A DNA stretch of 64,000 bases from CAZVYJ01 sp964631565 (lineage in GTDB: Bacteria; Planctomycetota; Phycisphaerae; SM23-33). Location: contig CAZVYJ010000002.1 in assembly GCA_964631565.1 (NCBI GenBank), positions 1 through 64,000 on the forward strand. The letters are read 5' to 3'. The position numbers were made by a program, and so were the translations under genes. The notes beneath the pieces are model-generated. The model was not told the origin of the DNA. It was given only the letters and a program-made list of their open reading frames with translations, and ran no database searches. Below are positions 1 to 8,767 of this stretch, piece by piece. Positions within the stretch are counted from its first letter, which is position 1. Each line of letters opens with the position of its first letter.

Positions 1-133
1 CATGGTGCAGTTAGGTTGTATCGTGATCTTCTTAAGGTTTTTGGGATAGGTTCAAGCAATTGTCTGCTTGACCAAGGCATACAGCTTTCCCAAAAAACCG
101 CGAGGGAAAAAAGCCGGCGAATACTTACGAAAG

Positions 134-1084
134 CTACTTCTGCCGCAGATATGACACGATCCCGTCGGCGATAGCCCTAGCCATGCGCCTCTGGAACTGC
201 GGATCGGCCAGCATGCGGGCCTCCGTGGGGTTGGAAAGATACCCCATCTCCACCAGCACGGCCGGACATGAGGTTCGCACAAGAACGCGGAAATCCCGCT
301 GCTGCACGCCGCGGCTCTGCATGCTGGTTGCGCAGATATTGGACAGTATTTTGTCCGCGGCTGACCGCGACGCGCACGATGCCGACCTCGAGATGTAAAC
401 CGTCGAGCCGCGTGCGGAGCGGTTCCTGGCCGAGTCGGCATGTATGCTCACGAACAGGTCCGGCGACGCCCTGTTGGCGAACGTCGCCCTGTCGTCGAGT
501 TCCACGAAGTGGTCGGAGTCCCTCGTCATGCGGACATCGACGCCGTCGTCGCGAAGCATCTGGGCTACAGCCAGCGCCACGCTCAAAACGATATCCTTCT
601 CGTCGTGCCCGATGACCGAATGCGCGCCTGGGTCCTTGCCGCCGTGGCCGGCGTCGATAACAACCGTTCCCAGCCGGGCGGTGGGCGTGATGACTTTCTT
701 CACCGGGTTTACAATTCCGTTGCGGAGGACCGACCGTATTTCACGCTCGACGGATCGCGGCAGGAAAATGATATCGCCAACTGGGGCGATTCCGCCGCGG
801 GCGCCCACCTGCCGGCCGTTAACAAACACCTGCCCGTCCGGATCGGCGAATACGACCACAGTGTTGCAGTCGTTGCACAGCGTCGCCATTCCGGCGGAGC
901 TGTTGCGTACTCTCAGGCCCAGCCGGCCGGCAAGCTGATAAACGCTGACGGTATCGCACGGTGCGGCGATTATCTCTCCGCCCGTGCTCTGGATGTTGCC
1001 GGCGTCGCAGCCGGCCATCGCCGCCGAAAATGCAAACAGAAGCACCGTTATCGAACGCAATGATTTGCGGGATGTTGCTATCAC
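134..1084 (-). CDS. N-acetylmuramoyl-L-alanine amidase (Amidase_3), probable lipoprotein
   Basis: Zinc amidase predicted to cut the bond between N-acetylmuramic acid and L-alanine in peptidoglycan, acting outside the inner membrane. Visible family motifs are VVIDAGHGGKDPGA (first zinc His), the Glu in GHDEKDIVLS, SIHADS (second zinc His) and a C-terminal VLVEMGYLSNP holding the likely catalytic Glu. The N-terminus is a hydrophobic stretch ending AMAGC, a lipobox, so the protein is probably lipid-anchored. I choose the GTG start because it overlaps the upstream stop as GTGA; an ATG 21 bases further upstream would lie deeper inside the neighbour. It is the last visible gene of the metG operon. 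Family assignment is firm; the start and lipidation are inferred. Confidence 0.9.
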   Translation of the reverse strand: MIATSRKSLRSITVLLFAFSAAMAGCDAGNIQSTGGEIIAAPCDTVSVYQLAGRLGLRVRNSSAGMATLCNDCNTVVVFADPDGQVFVNGRQVGARGGIAPVGDIIFLPRSVEREIRSVLRNGIVNPVKKVITPTARLGTVVIDAGHGGKDPGAHSVIGHDEKDIVLSVALAVAQMLRDDGVDVRMTRDSDHFVELDDRATFANRASPDLFVSIHADSARNRSARGSTVYISRSASCASRSAADKILSNICATSMQSRGVQQRDFRVLVRTSCPAVLVEMGYLSNPTEARMLADPQFQRRMARAIADGIVSYLRQK

Positions 1085-1272
1085 GGATTTCCTGCCATTA
1101 CACAATAAACCAGAAACGCGACCCAGCCGGCGAATATCACGCCGATAATCACCCGCCGCCAGATGCCGGCTCCGCCGCTGCGGTCGGGTATGCCGTCCAC
1201 AACGTCTATCGGCTCCGGGGAATGTTTTTCTGCAGGCTTACGCTCTTTGGGCTTGTCGTTTTTTCCGGTCAT
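1081..1272 (-). CDS. Small single-pass membrane protein, unknown function
   Basis: A 63-residue protein with a charged, Lys/Glu/Pro-rich N-terminal half and one hydrophobic segment near the C-terminus (VIIGVIFAGWVAFLVYCVMA). That suggests a cytoplasmic tail and a single membrane helix. I do not recognise a family. It overlaps the stop of the upstream gene as ATGA and the GTGA start of the downstream amidase, so it is almost certainly translated as part of this operon. Its position before a cell-wall amidase allows an envelope role, but nothing in the sequence shows this. Confidence 0.7.
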   Translation of the reverse strand: MTGKNDKPKERKPAEKHSPEPIDVVDGIPDRSGGAGIWRRVIIGVIFAGWVAFLVYCVMAGNP

Positions 1273-1661
1273 TCTTTTAGTTCAAACTCTCCACTGCCGC
1301 GGAAGGCTTCGTCAAAACTGAAAACGTCGCGAAAATCCTCGATGCTGTCCTCTTCCGTCTTCTTCATGAATCCGTAGTCAACAAGCAGATAAACCATGTT
1401 GCCGAAATCGAGGGTTTCCCGAATGTTCCACTTCGCCAGGACGGTTTTCGCCATCATGCCCCACCGCTCGCTGGCCAGGTCGCGCAGGGCCTCGCAGAGC
1501 TGCCGGCCGGTCACGTGTCTCGGCCCCAGGGAGCCGGCCTCGCCGTGGTGCTTCTTGACCGCCTCGTTGAGCGCCTCGTGCAGAAAGGCATACGCTTCCA
1601 TCGGATAGCGGCCGTCGCTGCGTATCACCTGCTCCATCGACAGTTGCGGTTCTTCGGGCAT
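1269..1661 (-). CDS. Minf_1886 family protein
   Basis: A 130-residue protein recognisable as the Minf_1886 family, a conserved family of unknown function common in Planctomycetota and Verrucomicrobiota. Typical stretches are YPMEAYAFLHEAL, HVTGRQLCEALRDLA and NMVYLLVDYGFM..TEEDSIEDF. The start at MPEEPQL is preferred over a longer reading because its ATG shares one base with the metG stop (TAATG), a usual translational-coupling arrangement. The molecular role is unknown. Linkage to metG and cell-wall genes is context only. Confidence 0.8.
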   Translation of the reverse strand: MPEEPQLSMEQVIRSDGRYPMEAYAFLHEALNEAVKKHHGEAGSLGPRHVTGRQLCEALRDLASERWGMMAKTVLAKWNIRETLDFGNMVYLLVDYGFMKKTEEDSIEDFRDVFSFDEAFRGSGEFELKE

Positions 1662-3226
1662 TATGACTTCCTCGGAAACAGGCCCTCGCCTTTTTGCGTC
1701 GCCGCCCCGGCTTTCAGGGCGCCCCACTTGCCGGCCTCGTTCAATGGCGTTCTATCACAGACCAGGCCGAGTTGCGCAAGCCCGCGGTCGGCCGTCACAG
1801 GCATGAACGGACGCAGATAAAGCAGGATTATGCGCACCGCCTCGGCGCAGTTGTATAGAATCGCGCCCAGCCTTGCTCGCTGCTGCGGGGAAGCGCCCTT
1901 GGCCAGCTTGAACGGCTCGGTGACCTCTATGTACTTGTTGGTGGCGGCCGCCAGGGCCATCACCTTGTCAAGGTAAGTGTGGAACGCGCATGCCGTCATC
2001 GCACGCTCGGCGTGAATGTTCAGTTCTTCCGCAGCGGCGAGCACCGGCTGCTCGATTTCGCCGGCGTCTCCGGGCTGCGGCACGGCGCCGTCGAAATATT
2101 TCGCAATCATGTTCACCGTGCGAGACAACAGGTTGCCCACGCCGTTGGCCAGCTCGGTGTTGTATTTCAATTGCAGGGCGTCGTGCGAGAAGTCGCCGTC
2201 GGCCCCGAACGTAACCGCGCGCAGCAGGAAGTAGCGGTAGACGTCCACCGAGTATTCGCGGCAGATGTCGGCTATCACTTCGCGCGAGACGAAATTGCCC
2301 AGGCTCTTGGACATTTTCTTGCCTTCCGACGTCCACCACCCGTGCGCGAAGACGCACTTAGGCAGCGGCATGTCCAGCGCCAGCAGCATGCACGGCCAGT
2401 AGACCGCGTGGAACCACAATATGTCCTTGCCGATAAGATGCACGTCGGCCGGCCAGTAGCGGTCGAACGTGTTGTCGAAGTCGTCGCCGACGGCCGGGAT
2501 GCCCAGCGCCGTGCAGTAGTTGCTCAGCGCATCGATCCACACGTACACCGAATGCGACTCGTCGTTGGGCATCGGCACGCCCCAGTTCATCAGCTTTTCG
2601 CGGCTGCGCGATATGCTCAGGTCTTCCACGCCCATCTCGAGCTTGCTGAGCACTTCGTTGCGGCGGGCGTCGGGCTGAATGAACGTCGGCATGGCCTTGA
2701 TGTACTCGATGAGCTTCGGCACCCACTTCGTCAGCCGGAAGAAATAGCTCGGCTCGCTGTAGCGGACGAGCGGCTTGCCGTTTATCGCGCTTTTGTATTC
2801 GTTGTCGCGGGCGGTCGACTCGGTCACGAACTCTTCCTGACCTTCGTCGTACCAGCCCTCATACTTGCCGAGGTAAATCTCGTCCTTCTCGATGAGCCGG
2901 CGGACCAGCTCCTGCACGCGCTTCTCGTGCCGCGGCTGCGACGTACGGATGAAATCGTTGTTGGTGATTTCCAGGTCTTTCCACAGGTTCTGGAAATGCA
3001 CGACGACCTCGTCGGCAAGCTGCTGCGGCGTCACGCCCTTCTCGCGGGCGGCCTTGACTATCTTTATGCCGTGCTCGTCCGTGCCCGTCAGGAATCGCAC
3101 GTCCAGCCCCTCGGCGCGGAAGTACCTCGCCAGCACGTCGGCCGCTATCGTGGTGTACGAATGCCCGATATGCGGAGCGTCGTTAACGTAATAAATCGGC
3201 GTCGTAACGTAGTATGTCTTGTTCAT
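1661..3226 (-). CDS. metG: Methionine--tRNA ligase
   Basis: Class I aminoacyl-tRNA synthetase that charges tRNA-Met. The HIGH signature is in YYVNDAPHIGHSYTT near residue 20 and the KMSKS loop in GKKMSKSLGNF near residue 304. The short 521-residue form lacks an obvious CxxC zinc knuckle in the connective-peptide region and has no C-terminal tRNA-binding (EMAP-like) domain, so it resembles the compact zinc-free bacterial MetG type. It is the first gene of a minus-strand operon whose members overlap at start/stop codons. The roughly 285 bases upstream hold a double-hairpin repeat and presumably the promoter. Confidence 0.96.
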   Translation of the reverse strand: MNKTYYVTTPIYYVNDAPHIGHSYTTIAADVLARYFRAEGLDVRFLTGTDEHGIKIVKAAREKGVTPQQLADEVVVHFQNLWKDLEITNNDFIRTSQPRHEKRVQELVRRLIEKDEIYLGKYEGWYDEGQEEFVTESTARDNEYKSAINGKPLVRYSEPSYFFRLTKWVPKLIEYIKAMPTFIQPDARRNEVLSKLEMGVEDLSISRSREKLMNWGVPMPNDESHSVYVWIDALSNYCTALGIPAVGDDFDNTFDRYWPADVHLIGKDILWFHAVYWPCMLLALDMPLPKCVFAHGWWTSEGKKMSKSLGNFVSREVIADICREYSVDVYRYFLLRAVTFGADGDFSHDALQLKYNTELANGVGNLLSRTVNMIAKYFDGAVPQPGDAGEIEQPVLAAAEELNIHAERAMTACAFHTYLDKVMALAAATNKYIEVTEPFKLAKGASPQQRARLGAILYNCAEAVRIILLYLRPFMPVTADRGLAQLGLVCDRTPLNEAGKWGALKAGAATQKGEGLFPRKS

Positions 3227-3402
3227 AACCCTTGTAGCATCGGCGAAATCGCCCGAAAATCAAGACCCTGATTGCACTGCCGATATCAAATCCTCGCTTT
3301 TTCCAGCCTGTTCCGATCTTTTTCGGCAGATGTCGGCATTGCCGCACAAGGGGCATTTACTTATCATGTGTGAAAGGTAAAAGCCAGACCCTGATTTAAG
3401 TG

Positions 3403-3468
3403 TGCCACGGCTTGCTTGCAAGCCGTGTACGGCCCGGGATTACACGGGATGCAAGCATCCCGTGGCAC
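3403..3468. repeat. Family A double-hairpin repeat, copy A1
   Basis: Two adjacent perfect hairpins, CACGGCTTGCttGCAAGCCGTG and CACGGGATGCaaGCATCCCGTG, enclosed by outer TGCCACGG...CCGTGGCA. It lies in the gap between metG and the SprT-like gene. The same architecture recurs at seven other places in the window. No outer inverted arms are visible for this copy. Confidence 0.85.
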
Positions 3469-3511
3469 CCCCGATAATTGACATGTTGACAGAGCATTGC
3501 CTCGCTCACGG

Positions 3512-4342
3512 ATGACAATGACGGTTTCATTTGATGACATCTGGACTCCCGACTATCAAAAACCCCTGCCCGGCCGGGCCGTCCTGCAGACGGTCGCCGA
3601 GCGGTGCGGTCGCGTGTGGGAAATGCCGGAACTCGCCGGCAGCGTCAGAATCGCCTACAACTCGCGGCTGCGGACTTCGCTCGGCCAGGCCGTCCTCCAG
3701 CAGCGCCGCGTCGAGCTGAACACGCGCCTGCTGCAGGCGCATCCCGACCAGCTCATACCGACGCTAATACACGAACTCGCCCACGTCGCGGTGCACATGC
3801 GGTACGGCCGCGTGCCGCCGCACGGCCGGCACTTCCGCGTGCTGATGGCCGCCATGGCAATGAACGCAAAAGCGACCCACAACCTGCCGACCGCCCGCCT
3901 CATCCGCCAAGGCCGCAGAAAGTTTTTATACGTCCACAAGTGCAGCGACTGCGGGTATTCGTTCGTCGCGTGCCGGCCTAGACGTGACTGCTACTGCCGC
4001 CGCTGCGGCCCGGATATGGCATGGAGCATCATCCGGGTGCTGAACAACCAGCAAGGCAAGCAAACGCCCCTCAGGGGCCGCAGGCAAACGCAGGAATATA
4101 ACGTTCTGAATTTGAATTACGAATCGTCCCTTAGGGACGAGTCGCGAATCAAAAAACAGTTCGGCGTTCCGAGTTTCCCGATGCACATCGGGGTTCAGAG
4201 TTTGCCCGCCTGCGGCGGAAAATTCGAAATACGAATATCGAAATCCGAAACAAATTTTAAATTTCAAATTCGAAATTCTAAACACGAGTTCCGTGTTCCG
4301 GGATACGCGTTCCAAAATCTGCAATCGACAATCGCCAATTGA
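3512..4342 (+). CDS. SprT-like zinc metalloprotease-domain protein with repeat-derived tail
   Basis: The first ~175 residues form a SprT-like domain. LIHELAHVAVHMRYG carries the HExxH zinc motif at about residue 87, followed by HGRHF (likely third ligand region) and a four-cysteine zinc ribbon (KCSDCGYSF...CYCRRCG). SprT/Spartan-type proteins are linked to protease action on DNA-bound proteins; the bacterial role is poorly known. The last ~95 residues do not look like protein: they translate intergenic palindromes and an AT-rich repeat (EIRISKSETNFKFQIRNSK type). The original stop was probably lost when repeats entered. The start at 3512 (MTMTVSF) is chosen over an upstream TTG; 3518 is also possible. 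Confidence 0.75.
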   Translation: MTMTVSFDDIWTPDYQKPLPGRAVLQTVAERCGRVWEMPELAGSVRIAYNSRLRTSLGQAVLQQRRVELNTRLLQAHPDQLIPTLIHELAHVAVHMRYGRVPPHGRHFRVLMAAMAMNAKATHNLPTARLIRQGRRKFLYVHKCSDCGYSFVACRPRRDCYCRRCGPDMAWSIIRVLNNQQGKQTPLRGRRQTQEYNVLNLNYESSLRDESRIKKQFGVPSFPMHIGVQSLPACGGKFEIRISKSETNFKFQIRNSKHEFRVPGYAFQNLQSTIAN

Positions 4343-4374
4343 AAATCCGAATTCCGAATTCCGAAATCCCAAAT
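4220..4374. repeat. Family C AT-rich low-complexity repeat, copy C1
   Basis: About 150 bases made of slightly varied units such as AAATTCGAAAT, GAATTCCGAATTCC and AAATTTTAAATTTCAAATT, strikingly AT-rich against GC-rich neighbours. It covers the last ~40 codons of the SprT-like ORF and the sequence just after it. A second tract of the same type is at 30462-30606. Confidence 0.75.
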
Positions 4375-4572
4375 GGTTTGGCCCCTCCGTTGCGCCTAGT
4401 GACGGTTCGTTCCATTTGGAGCCAGTTGCCTGCTGCCCATTGCCCTTGATTGCCTTCTATTCCCCCGCCTGCCCGGTTGTGCCTGATTTTTTTGGGCGTA
4501 AGTTTATGTCCTGTAAGTAGTTAGGTTTTGAGAGAGTGAAAAATTGGTATTGGGGAGGCAAGGGAGGAGGGG

Positions 4573-4650
4573 GCAGGGAGCAGGGAGCAGAACAACTGCA
4601 GTAAGCGGCGTTCGGGAACCCTATTCGCTGCTCCCTGAGCACTGCTCCCT
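4573..4650. repeat. Inverted repeat of GGGAGCAG units (D1)
   Basis: Left arm GCAGGGAGCAGGGAGCAG (4573-4590) can pair with right arm CTGCTCCCTGAGCACTGCTC (from 4628). The arrangement resembles D2 (42507) and D3 (51943) in having purine-rich left and pyrimidine-rich right arms. The arm sequence differs, so common descent is not shown. Confidence 0.6.
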
Positions 4651-4905
4651 TCTTTGTTCACTTTTCAAACAGCGTTCGGAAGGCGTCCCTAAGGGACCTC
4701 CATATATACATGGCGCGACGCCGATTTCTCACGCAAACGGCTCCGATAAGCAGTCAGAAACTGCACGAACCACACAAACTCGAAAATTATCTACAGGATG
4801 TTGGCGATGTTAGCGTTGTTCGTGGCTGGCAAGATTTTTTGAGATTTTTGCAGCTGGCTTCAAAAATAAGGATGATGTTTCGGGCGCAGATAGTTCCGAA
4901 AAATG

Positions 4906-4927
4906 AGATATAGGCATGCCTATATCT
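4906..4927. promoter_or_regulatory. Perfect 22-base palindrome, possible operator or hairpin
   Basis: The centre GATATAGGCATGCCTATATC plus one further pair (A...T) is perfectly self-complementary with no loop. It lies ~70 bases beyond the stop of the AraC-type gene, where no start codon is nearby. A regulator site, a processing hairpin and chance are all possible; there is no T-run for a classical terminator. Confidence 0.4.
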
Positions 4928-4994
4928 TCGCCAAGGAAGAAAGCCTGTCACTGTTGTTTCCACAGACCCATCGACAGGATTTACTTTTGTAGGC

Positions 4995-5972
4995 TCAGCC
5001 AATATACTCTCGCGGTGTCTGCCGGATTTCGCTCGCGTGTGTGAGGCAGAACCGCTTCCATTTCTTCTCCTCGCTTTGCGGAACGCGTTTCTTCGCACGC
5101 CGGCGATATTTGATCGGCGAGCAGCCGAGGAACTTGTGGAACACCCGGTTGAAATGCGGAAAGCTGTTAAATCCGCACTCCAGTGAAATTTCCGTAACAC
5201 GTTTGCGAGTCGTCTCGAGCAGCCGGCACACCTCCCGTATCCGCTGTCGCTGGACGTACTGGATGAAGGGAACGCCCTCCGAGCGGCGGAAGAGGTCCGA
5301 GAAGTAGGAGGCGGACAGGTGGACGTGCTGCGCCACCTCGCCCATCGAAAGAGGTTCCCTGAGATTCTCCTGTACATATTGCTTGGCCGCGTAAATGGCG
5401 GGCTGCGCGTGCTGGTCGGCCATGTCGCGCAGGTGCACGGCCACCTGGCAGAGGTGCTCGGCAAAGAACATCAGCAGTCGTGTGGCGGCAAAAATCTTCC
5501 TTTTCTCCAGGTAGGGCGTGGCATCGTAGGCGCGGCGCAATACGGGGCCCGCCACGCCGAGATATCGCAGGCGGCGCTGGAAACTCCGGAATCCCGCCGC
5601 GCTCGGCTTCGCCGGAAGGATCTGCCCGGTGCTGATGGTGGCCACGTGGTGCCCCTCCGAGAAGACGGGGATTGCTATGTCGATCAATCCAGCGTGGCAG
5701 GTGTAGGCCACGCCGTGCCCCAGTTTCGCAACGAGAACGAAATGCTTCGCGTTGCATCGTGCGCAGCGGCGGTTCCCGTCGGGGTTATTGTGGATCAGCC
5801 GGCACAGACGGCTCACCCGGCCGCGCGTGTACGTGTACGTCTTTCTCTGGTCGTTCAGGGGATCAATCAGGACGACGCACAGGCCCGTCAGCGTGTACAC
5901 AATCCTGGATAATTCCGCGAACTCAGGGGAATTGGCGAGGTATTTGAAATTGAGTGGCTGTTCGTTCTTCAT
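4995..5972 (-). CDS. AraC-family transcriptional regulator with PocR sensory domain
   Basis: A one-component regulator. Residues ~10-190 look like a PocR ligand-binding domain, including the Cys motif NRRCARCNAKHF and, downstream, YTCHAGLIDIAIPV and ISTGQIL. The C-terminal ~100 residues are an AraC HTH: LSMGEVAQHVHLSASYFSDL for the first helix-turn-helix and EISLECGFNSFPHFNRVFHK plus GCSPIKYRR for the second. The start at MKNEQPLNF is chosen over an ORF extension 17 codons upstream. PocR domains bind small molecules such as diols or hydrocarbons in known cases; the ligand here is unknown. It is divergent from the PEP-CTERM gene at 6146, a plausible but unproven target. Confidence 0.88.
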   Translation of the reverse strand: MKNEQPLNFKYLANSPEFAELSRIVYTLTGLCVVLIDPLNDQRKTYTYTRGRVSRLCRLIHNNPDGNRRCARCNAKHFVLVAKLGHGVAYTCHAGLIDIAIPVFSEGHHVATISTGQILPAKPSAAGFRSFQRRLRYLGVAGPVLRRAYDATPYLEKRKIFAATRLLMFFAEHLCQVAVHLRDMADQHAQPAIYAAKQYVQENLREPLSMGEVAQHVHLSASYFSDLFRRSEGVPFIQYVQRQRIREVCRLLETTRKRVTEISLECGFNSFPHFNRVFHKFLGCSPIKYRRRAKKRVPQSEEKKWKRFCLTHASEIRQTPREYIG

Positions 5973-6145
5973 GTCGCCAAGCAAGTATAAATGATATTTT
6001 TGAAAAAAACCAAAAATAAGCAATAAATTTCCAAAAAGCGGCGGCGCGAACTTAAGACATGTGTTTTAGCATGGATTCGTTCACGGCGATTGCCCGGGTG
6101 CGTGCTCGGCACGTGAGACAATATATTTACCAATGGAGAACAACG

Positions 6146-6856
6146 ATGAGGACGTATGCAAAAACTCTGGCTGTGGCGGTTACAATTGCTGTCTCAGTTA
6201 TGTTCTTTCTATCGACGGCGGCTCAGGCGGATTCCGTAACCCTGCAGAACTCAACTGCAGATCATGCCTTTGTAGACTATGGCTATACATTGGCCCAGTC
6301 AATCGACGGCATAACCAGCGGTTCCAACGGATGGAATCTGTATCTGTACTCAAACATCGATTCCAATATGGTTTGGGAAACCGTGACCGACACGGCCGGC
6401 GATGAGTGGACGTTTACGCTTTCGCACAATTTCTCGGAGTACGGCGGTTACTATACCTTCAGAAAGATACGTCTTTACTACACGACGGATGACCGCAGCG
6501 AGTTTGCTGACGGTGTGGTAGGCGGCGATATTACCGCGAACTGGATTGTGCTGGCGCCGACGATCGCCACAGCGATAAGTTCTACTGCGACGATTAATCC
6601 TGATAACAGCATCAGCTGGACAAATGCTGCTGCAACTGACACTTACACTGTCACGGTAATCGCAGCCCTGTCAGGCGTTACCGGGTTCCGGCTGGAAGTG
6701 CTGACTGACCCGACCTACCTGGGTTATGCGGGTGACGGCAATGCGGTGTTGAATGAGTTTCAGGTTCAGGCATCGGGCGTTCCGGAACCAGCTACCATGG
6801 CCCTTCTAGGACTAGGCGGTTTCGGCCTGCTTCTTCGCAGAAAAAATCAGCGGTAG
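6146..6856 (+). CDS. PEP-CTERM sorting-domain protein
   Basis: A secreted protein of 236 residues. It has an N-terminal signal peptide (MRTYAKTLAVAVTIAVSVMF..AQA) and a C-terminal PEP-CTERM tripartite signal: VPEPATMALLGLGG, a short hydrophobic helix, then RRKNQR. Such proteins are expected to be processed by an exosortase and exported to the surface or matrix; no exosortase gene is in this window. The middle, Gly/Thr/Asp-rich and beta-like, resembles many Planctomycetota PEP-CTERM proteins and has no catalytic motif I recognise. The ATG at 6146 is preceded by GGAG; longer readings start before the signal peptide and are rejected. Confidence 0.88.
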   Translation: MRTYAKTLAVAVTIAVSVMFFLSTAAQADSVTLQNSTADHAFVDYGYTLAQSIDGITSGSNGWNLYLYSNIDSNMVWETVTDTAGDEWTFTLSHNFSEYGGYYTFRKIRLYYTTDDRSEFADGVVGGDITANWIVLAPTIATAISSTATINPDNSISWTNAAATDTYTVTVIAALSGVTGFRLEVLTDPTYLGYAGDGNAVLNEFQVQASGVPEPATMALLGLGGFGLLLRRKNQR

Positions 6857-7043
6857 GAAAAGTAATCGCCTCCATACGAGATTCCCTGCTCGGAAAAAGG
6901 TTCCTCTGAGCACAGGCACAGCGGAGCGAATGGTGTAATCGGTCCGTTGTGCCGTCTTTTACGGACGATGGCCGGTTTGCGCGAAAGGCCTGTTCCGGAT
7001 ATGTTCCGTTGGGGTTGCACAACTGTTGGAGAAAGGGTAGCAG

Positions 7044-8663
7044 ATGAGAACGAGGACCATGTTGACAGGTTTGGGAATTGCAGTAGTTTTGTGCTGGCTG
7101 CTCTTGAGCAATGAGCGAACTGTCGCCGGCGAACGTGATGCGGAAGAAGCTCAGGCGGCCGGCGAACAGGCGGCGACCCAGCCGGTAAAGCAGGCCTCCC
7201 AATTCGCCCGCGTCGGCTGGAACGCGCGCGTCAAGCAGCGATTCATGCACCCGCCGGTGGTGTGCTATACGCCCATGGAAGGCGCGGTCGGATATCGTTG
7301 CACGATCAGCTGGAGCGATTCTGCCGGCTCGACCGTCTCCAGGCAGTTGGATTCGTCCGACCCGCAGTTCGATCTGGCAAAAGTATGGGCGGACTTGCCG
7401 CGTATGGGGTCGTTCACCGTCGTATGCGAAGCGACGGCTGCAGACGGCAAGGTGCTGGCCAAGGCGTCGTCGGATTGTCAACGAATGCCGTCCTTCAAGG
7501 GGCCTTATCGCCCAGCGGTTCGCGGATATACCCAGGCAGGCTCAAAGACCGTGGAGTGGCTGCTAAAATACAAACCGGAAACCGGGGCGACGACTGGGTC
7601 GTTTCCAATCCTGTTTTACTCCTCTTACATCCGCATCCTGACCACCTATGTCCGTATCAACCCCAAGGGCGAACTGGCCGAGCAGGCGCTGGCTCTGGCG
7701 AAGACATACGGCGAGGCGATGCTCAAGGGCACCACTCCGCCGGATTGGGTTTACGCCAATGTGCCGATGTCGCACGGCAACCCGAAATTATTTCAGGTCT
7801 GCCGTGGCGGGATGGCTGGATTGGCCTACCTCCAGCTCTACCTCGCCACGAAAGACAAGACGTGGCTGGACGCAGCCGTCCGAATCGCCGACACCATGAA
7901 GAAGACGCAGTTGCCTGAGGGCCGCTGGCCGTTCCGTGTCGATCCGCAGACCGGAAAAACGCTGGAGGACCCGACATCCGACCAAGTGGAGGTAATTCTG
8001 TTGCTGGACAACCTCATTGTCTCGCACGGCTGCAAGGAATTTGTCGAGACCCGCGACAAGGCGGTGCAATGGATGCTGAATAACCCGTGCAGGACGTTCC
8101 AGTGGCAGCAGCAGTGGGAAGATGTCGGCGTGATGGGGCCGTATGAGAATCAATCATGGTACGACACGGCCCTGTTCACGGAATACCTGCTGCAACATGC
8201 CACGGCGGAAAATGGCTACAAGAAGCTGGCCGGCGAATTGGCTCGCTACATCGAAGACCAGTTCGTGGAATGGGAGTCTACGGACGAATGGAAGCCTACG
8301 GGAAGCTACATAACACCGGGCGTTCGCGAGCAGTACTGCTGCTACGCCGTCATCGACATGCACGGAGCGCACTATATCCGCCTCTGCATGGATTTCCATG
8401 CCCGCACAAAAGACCCGACATGGCTGAAAAAAGCCCAGGCCATGGCCGACACATTGACGGCTGTGCAGCACCAGGAAGGCTTTTTCCCGACTTACATGAT
8501 ACACAATCCGACCAAGGAGGCCCCGGCGGAGCTGAAGGACATTCGCTATGGCGACGTCTGGGCGAACTGCACTTCGTATTGCGGTGAGATGCTTATGCGA
8601 CTGGGCGAATATGTCTCGACGCAGGGGCAGACCTCACCCGATGCAAAACAGGAGAAGCCGTAA
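7044..8663 (+). CDS. Secreted alpha/alpha-toroid protein, putative glycan-active enzyme
   Basis: A 539-residue protein with a signal peptide (MLTGLGIAVVLCWLLLSNERTVAGE). An N-terminal beta-rich segment (~60-150) may be a fibronectin-like or carbohydrate-binding module. It is followed by a helical region with recurring Trp/Tyr-rich motifs (KTWLDAAVRIADTMKKTQLPEGRWPFRVDP, WYDTALFTEYLLQ, PTWLKKAQAMADTL) typical of (alpha/alpha)6 barrel glycosidases, lyases and epimerases. I cannot assign a CAZy family or active-site residues. A good Shine-Dalgarno (GGAGAAAGGG) precedes the ATG. A NodB deacetylase gene follows ~100 bases downstream, so a polysaccharide role is plausible. Confidence 0.7.
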   Translation: MRTRTMLTGLGIAVVLCWLLLSNERTVAGERDAEEAQAAGEQAATQPVKQASQFARVGWNARVKQRFMHPPVVCYTPMEGAVGYRCTISWSDSAGSTVSRQLDSSDPQFDLAKVWADLPRMGSFTVVCEATAADGKVLAKASSDCQRMPSFKGPYRPAVRGYTQAGSKTVEWLLKYKPETGATTGSFPILFYSSYIRILTTYVRINPKGELAEQALALAKTYGEAMLKGTTPPDWVYANVPMSHGNPKLFQVCRGGMAGLAYLQLYLATKDKTWLDAAVRIADTMKKTQLPEGRWPFRVDPQTGKTLEDPTSDQVEVILLLDNLIVSHGCKEFVETRDKAVQWMLNNPCRTFQWQQQWEDVGVMGPYENQSWYDTALFTEYLLQHATAENGYKKLAGELARYIEDQFVEWESTDEWKPTGSYITPGVREQYCCYAVIDMHGAHYIRLCMDFHARTKDPTWLKKAQAMADTLTAVQHQEGFFPTYMIHNPTKEAPAELKDIRYGDVWANCTSYCGEMLMRLGEYVSTQGQTSPDAKQEKP

Positions 8664-8767
8664 CCTGACTGTTATTCAGATTGACTTCACGGTCGAAAAC
8701 CCGGACATCCCTCAGGTGCAGCCGACGGCTGGTTATTTTGCCGGCCGATTGGTAGCATGTCCGGCCT

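Larger units (their letters stand above)
4343..4994. other. Repeat-filled gap without a credible gene
   Basis: Short ORFs here translate repeats, not protein. From left to right it holds the end of repeat C1, a GGGAGCAG-type inverted repeat (4573-4650), a tract with GGCGTCCCTAAGGGACC (about 4680-4730), a perfect 22-base palindrome (4906-4927) and the 3' flank of the AraC-type gene. The genes on both sides converge on this gap, so it contains no obligatory promoter. Confidence 0.7.

Noticed and set aside
1..133. Start of a gene at base 3 on the minus strand (CAT at 1-3)
   Set aside because: No ribosome site is visible and the coding part would be outside the window.
4544..4813. 89-codon ORF in the repeat gap
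   Set aside because: Its sequence is the GGGAGCAG-type and GGCGTCCC-type repeats read as protein.
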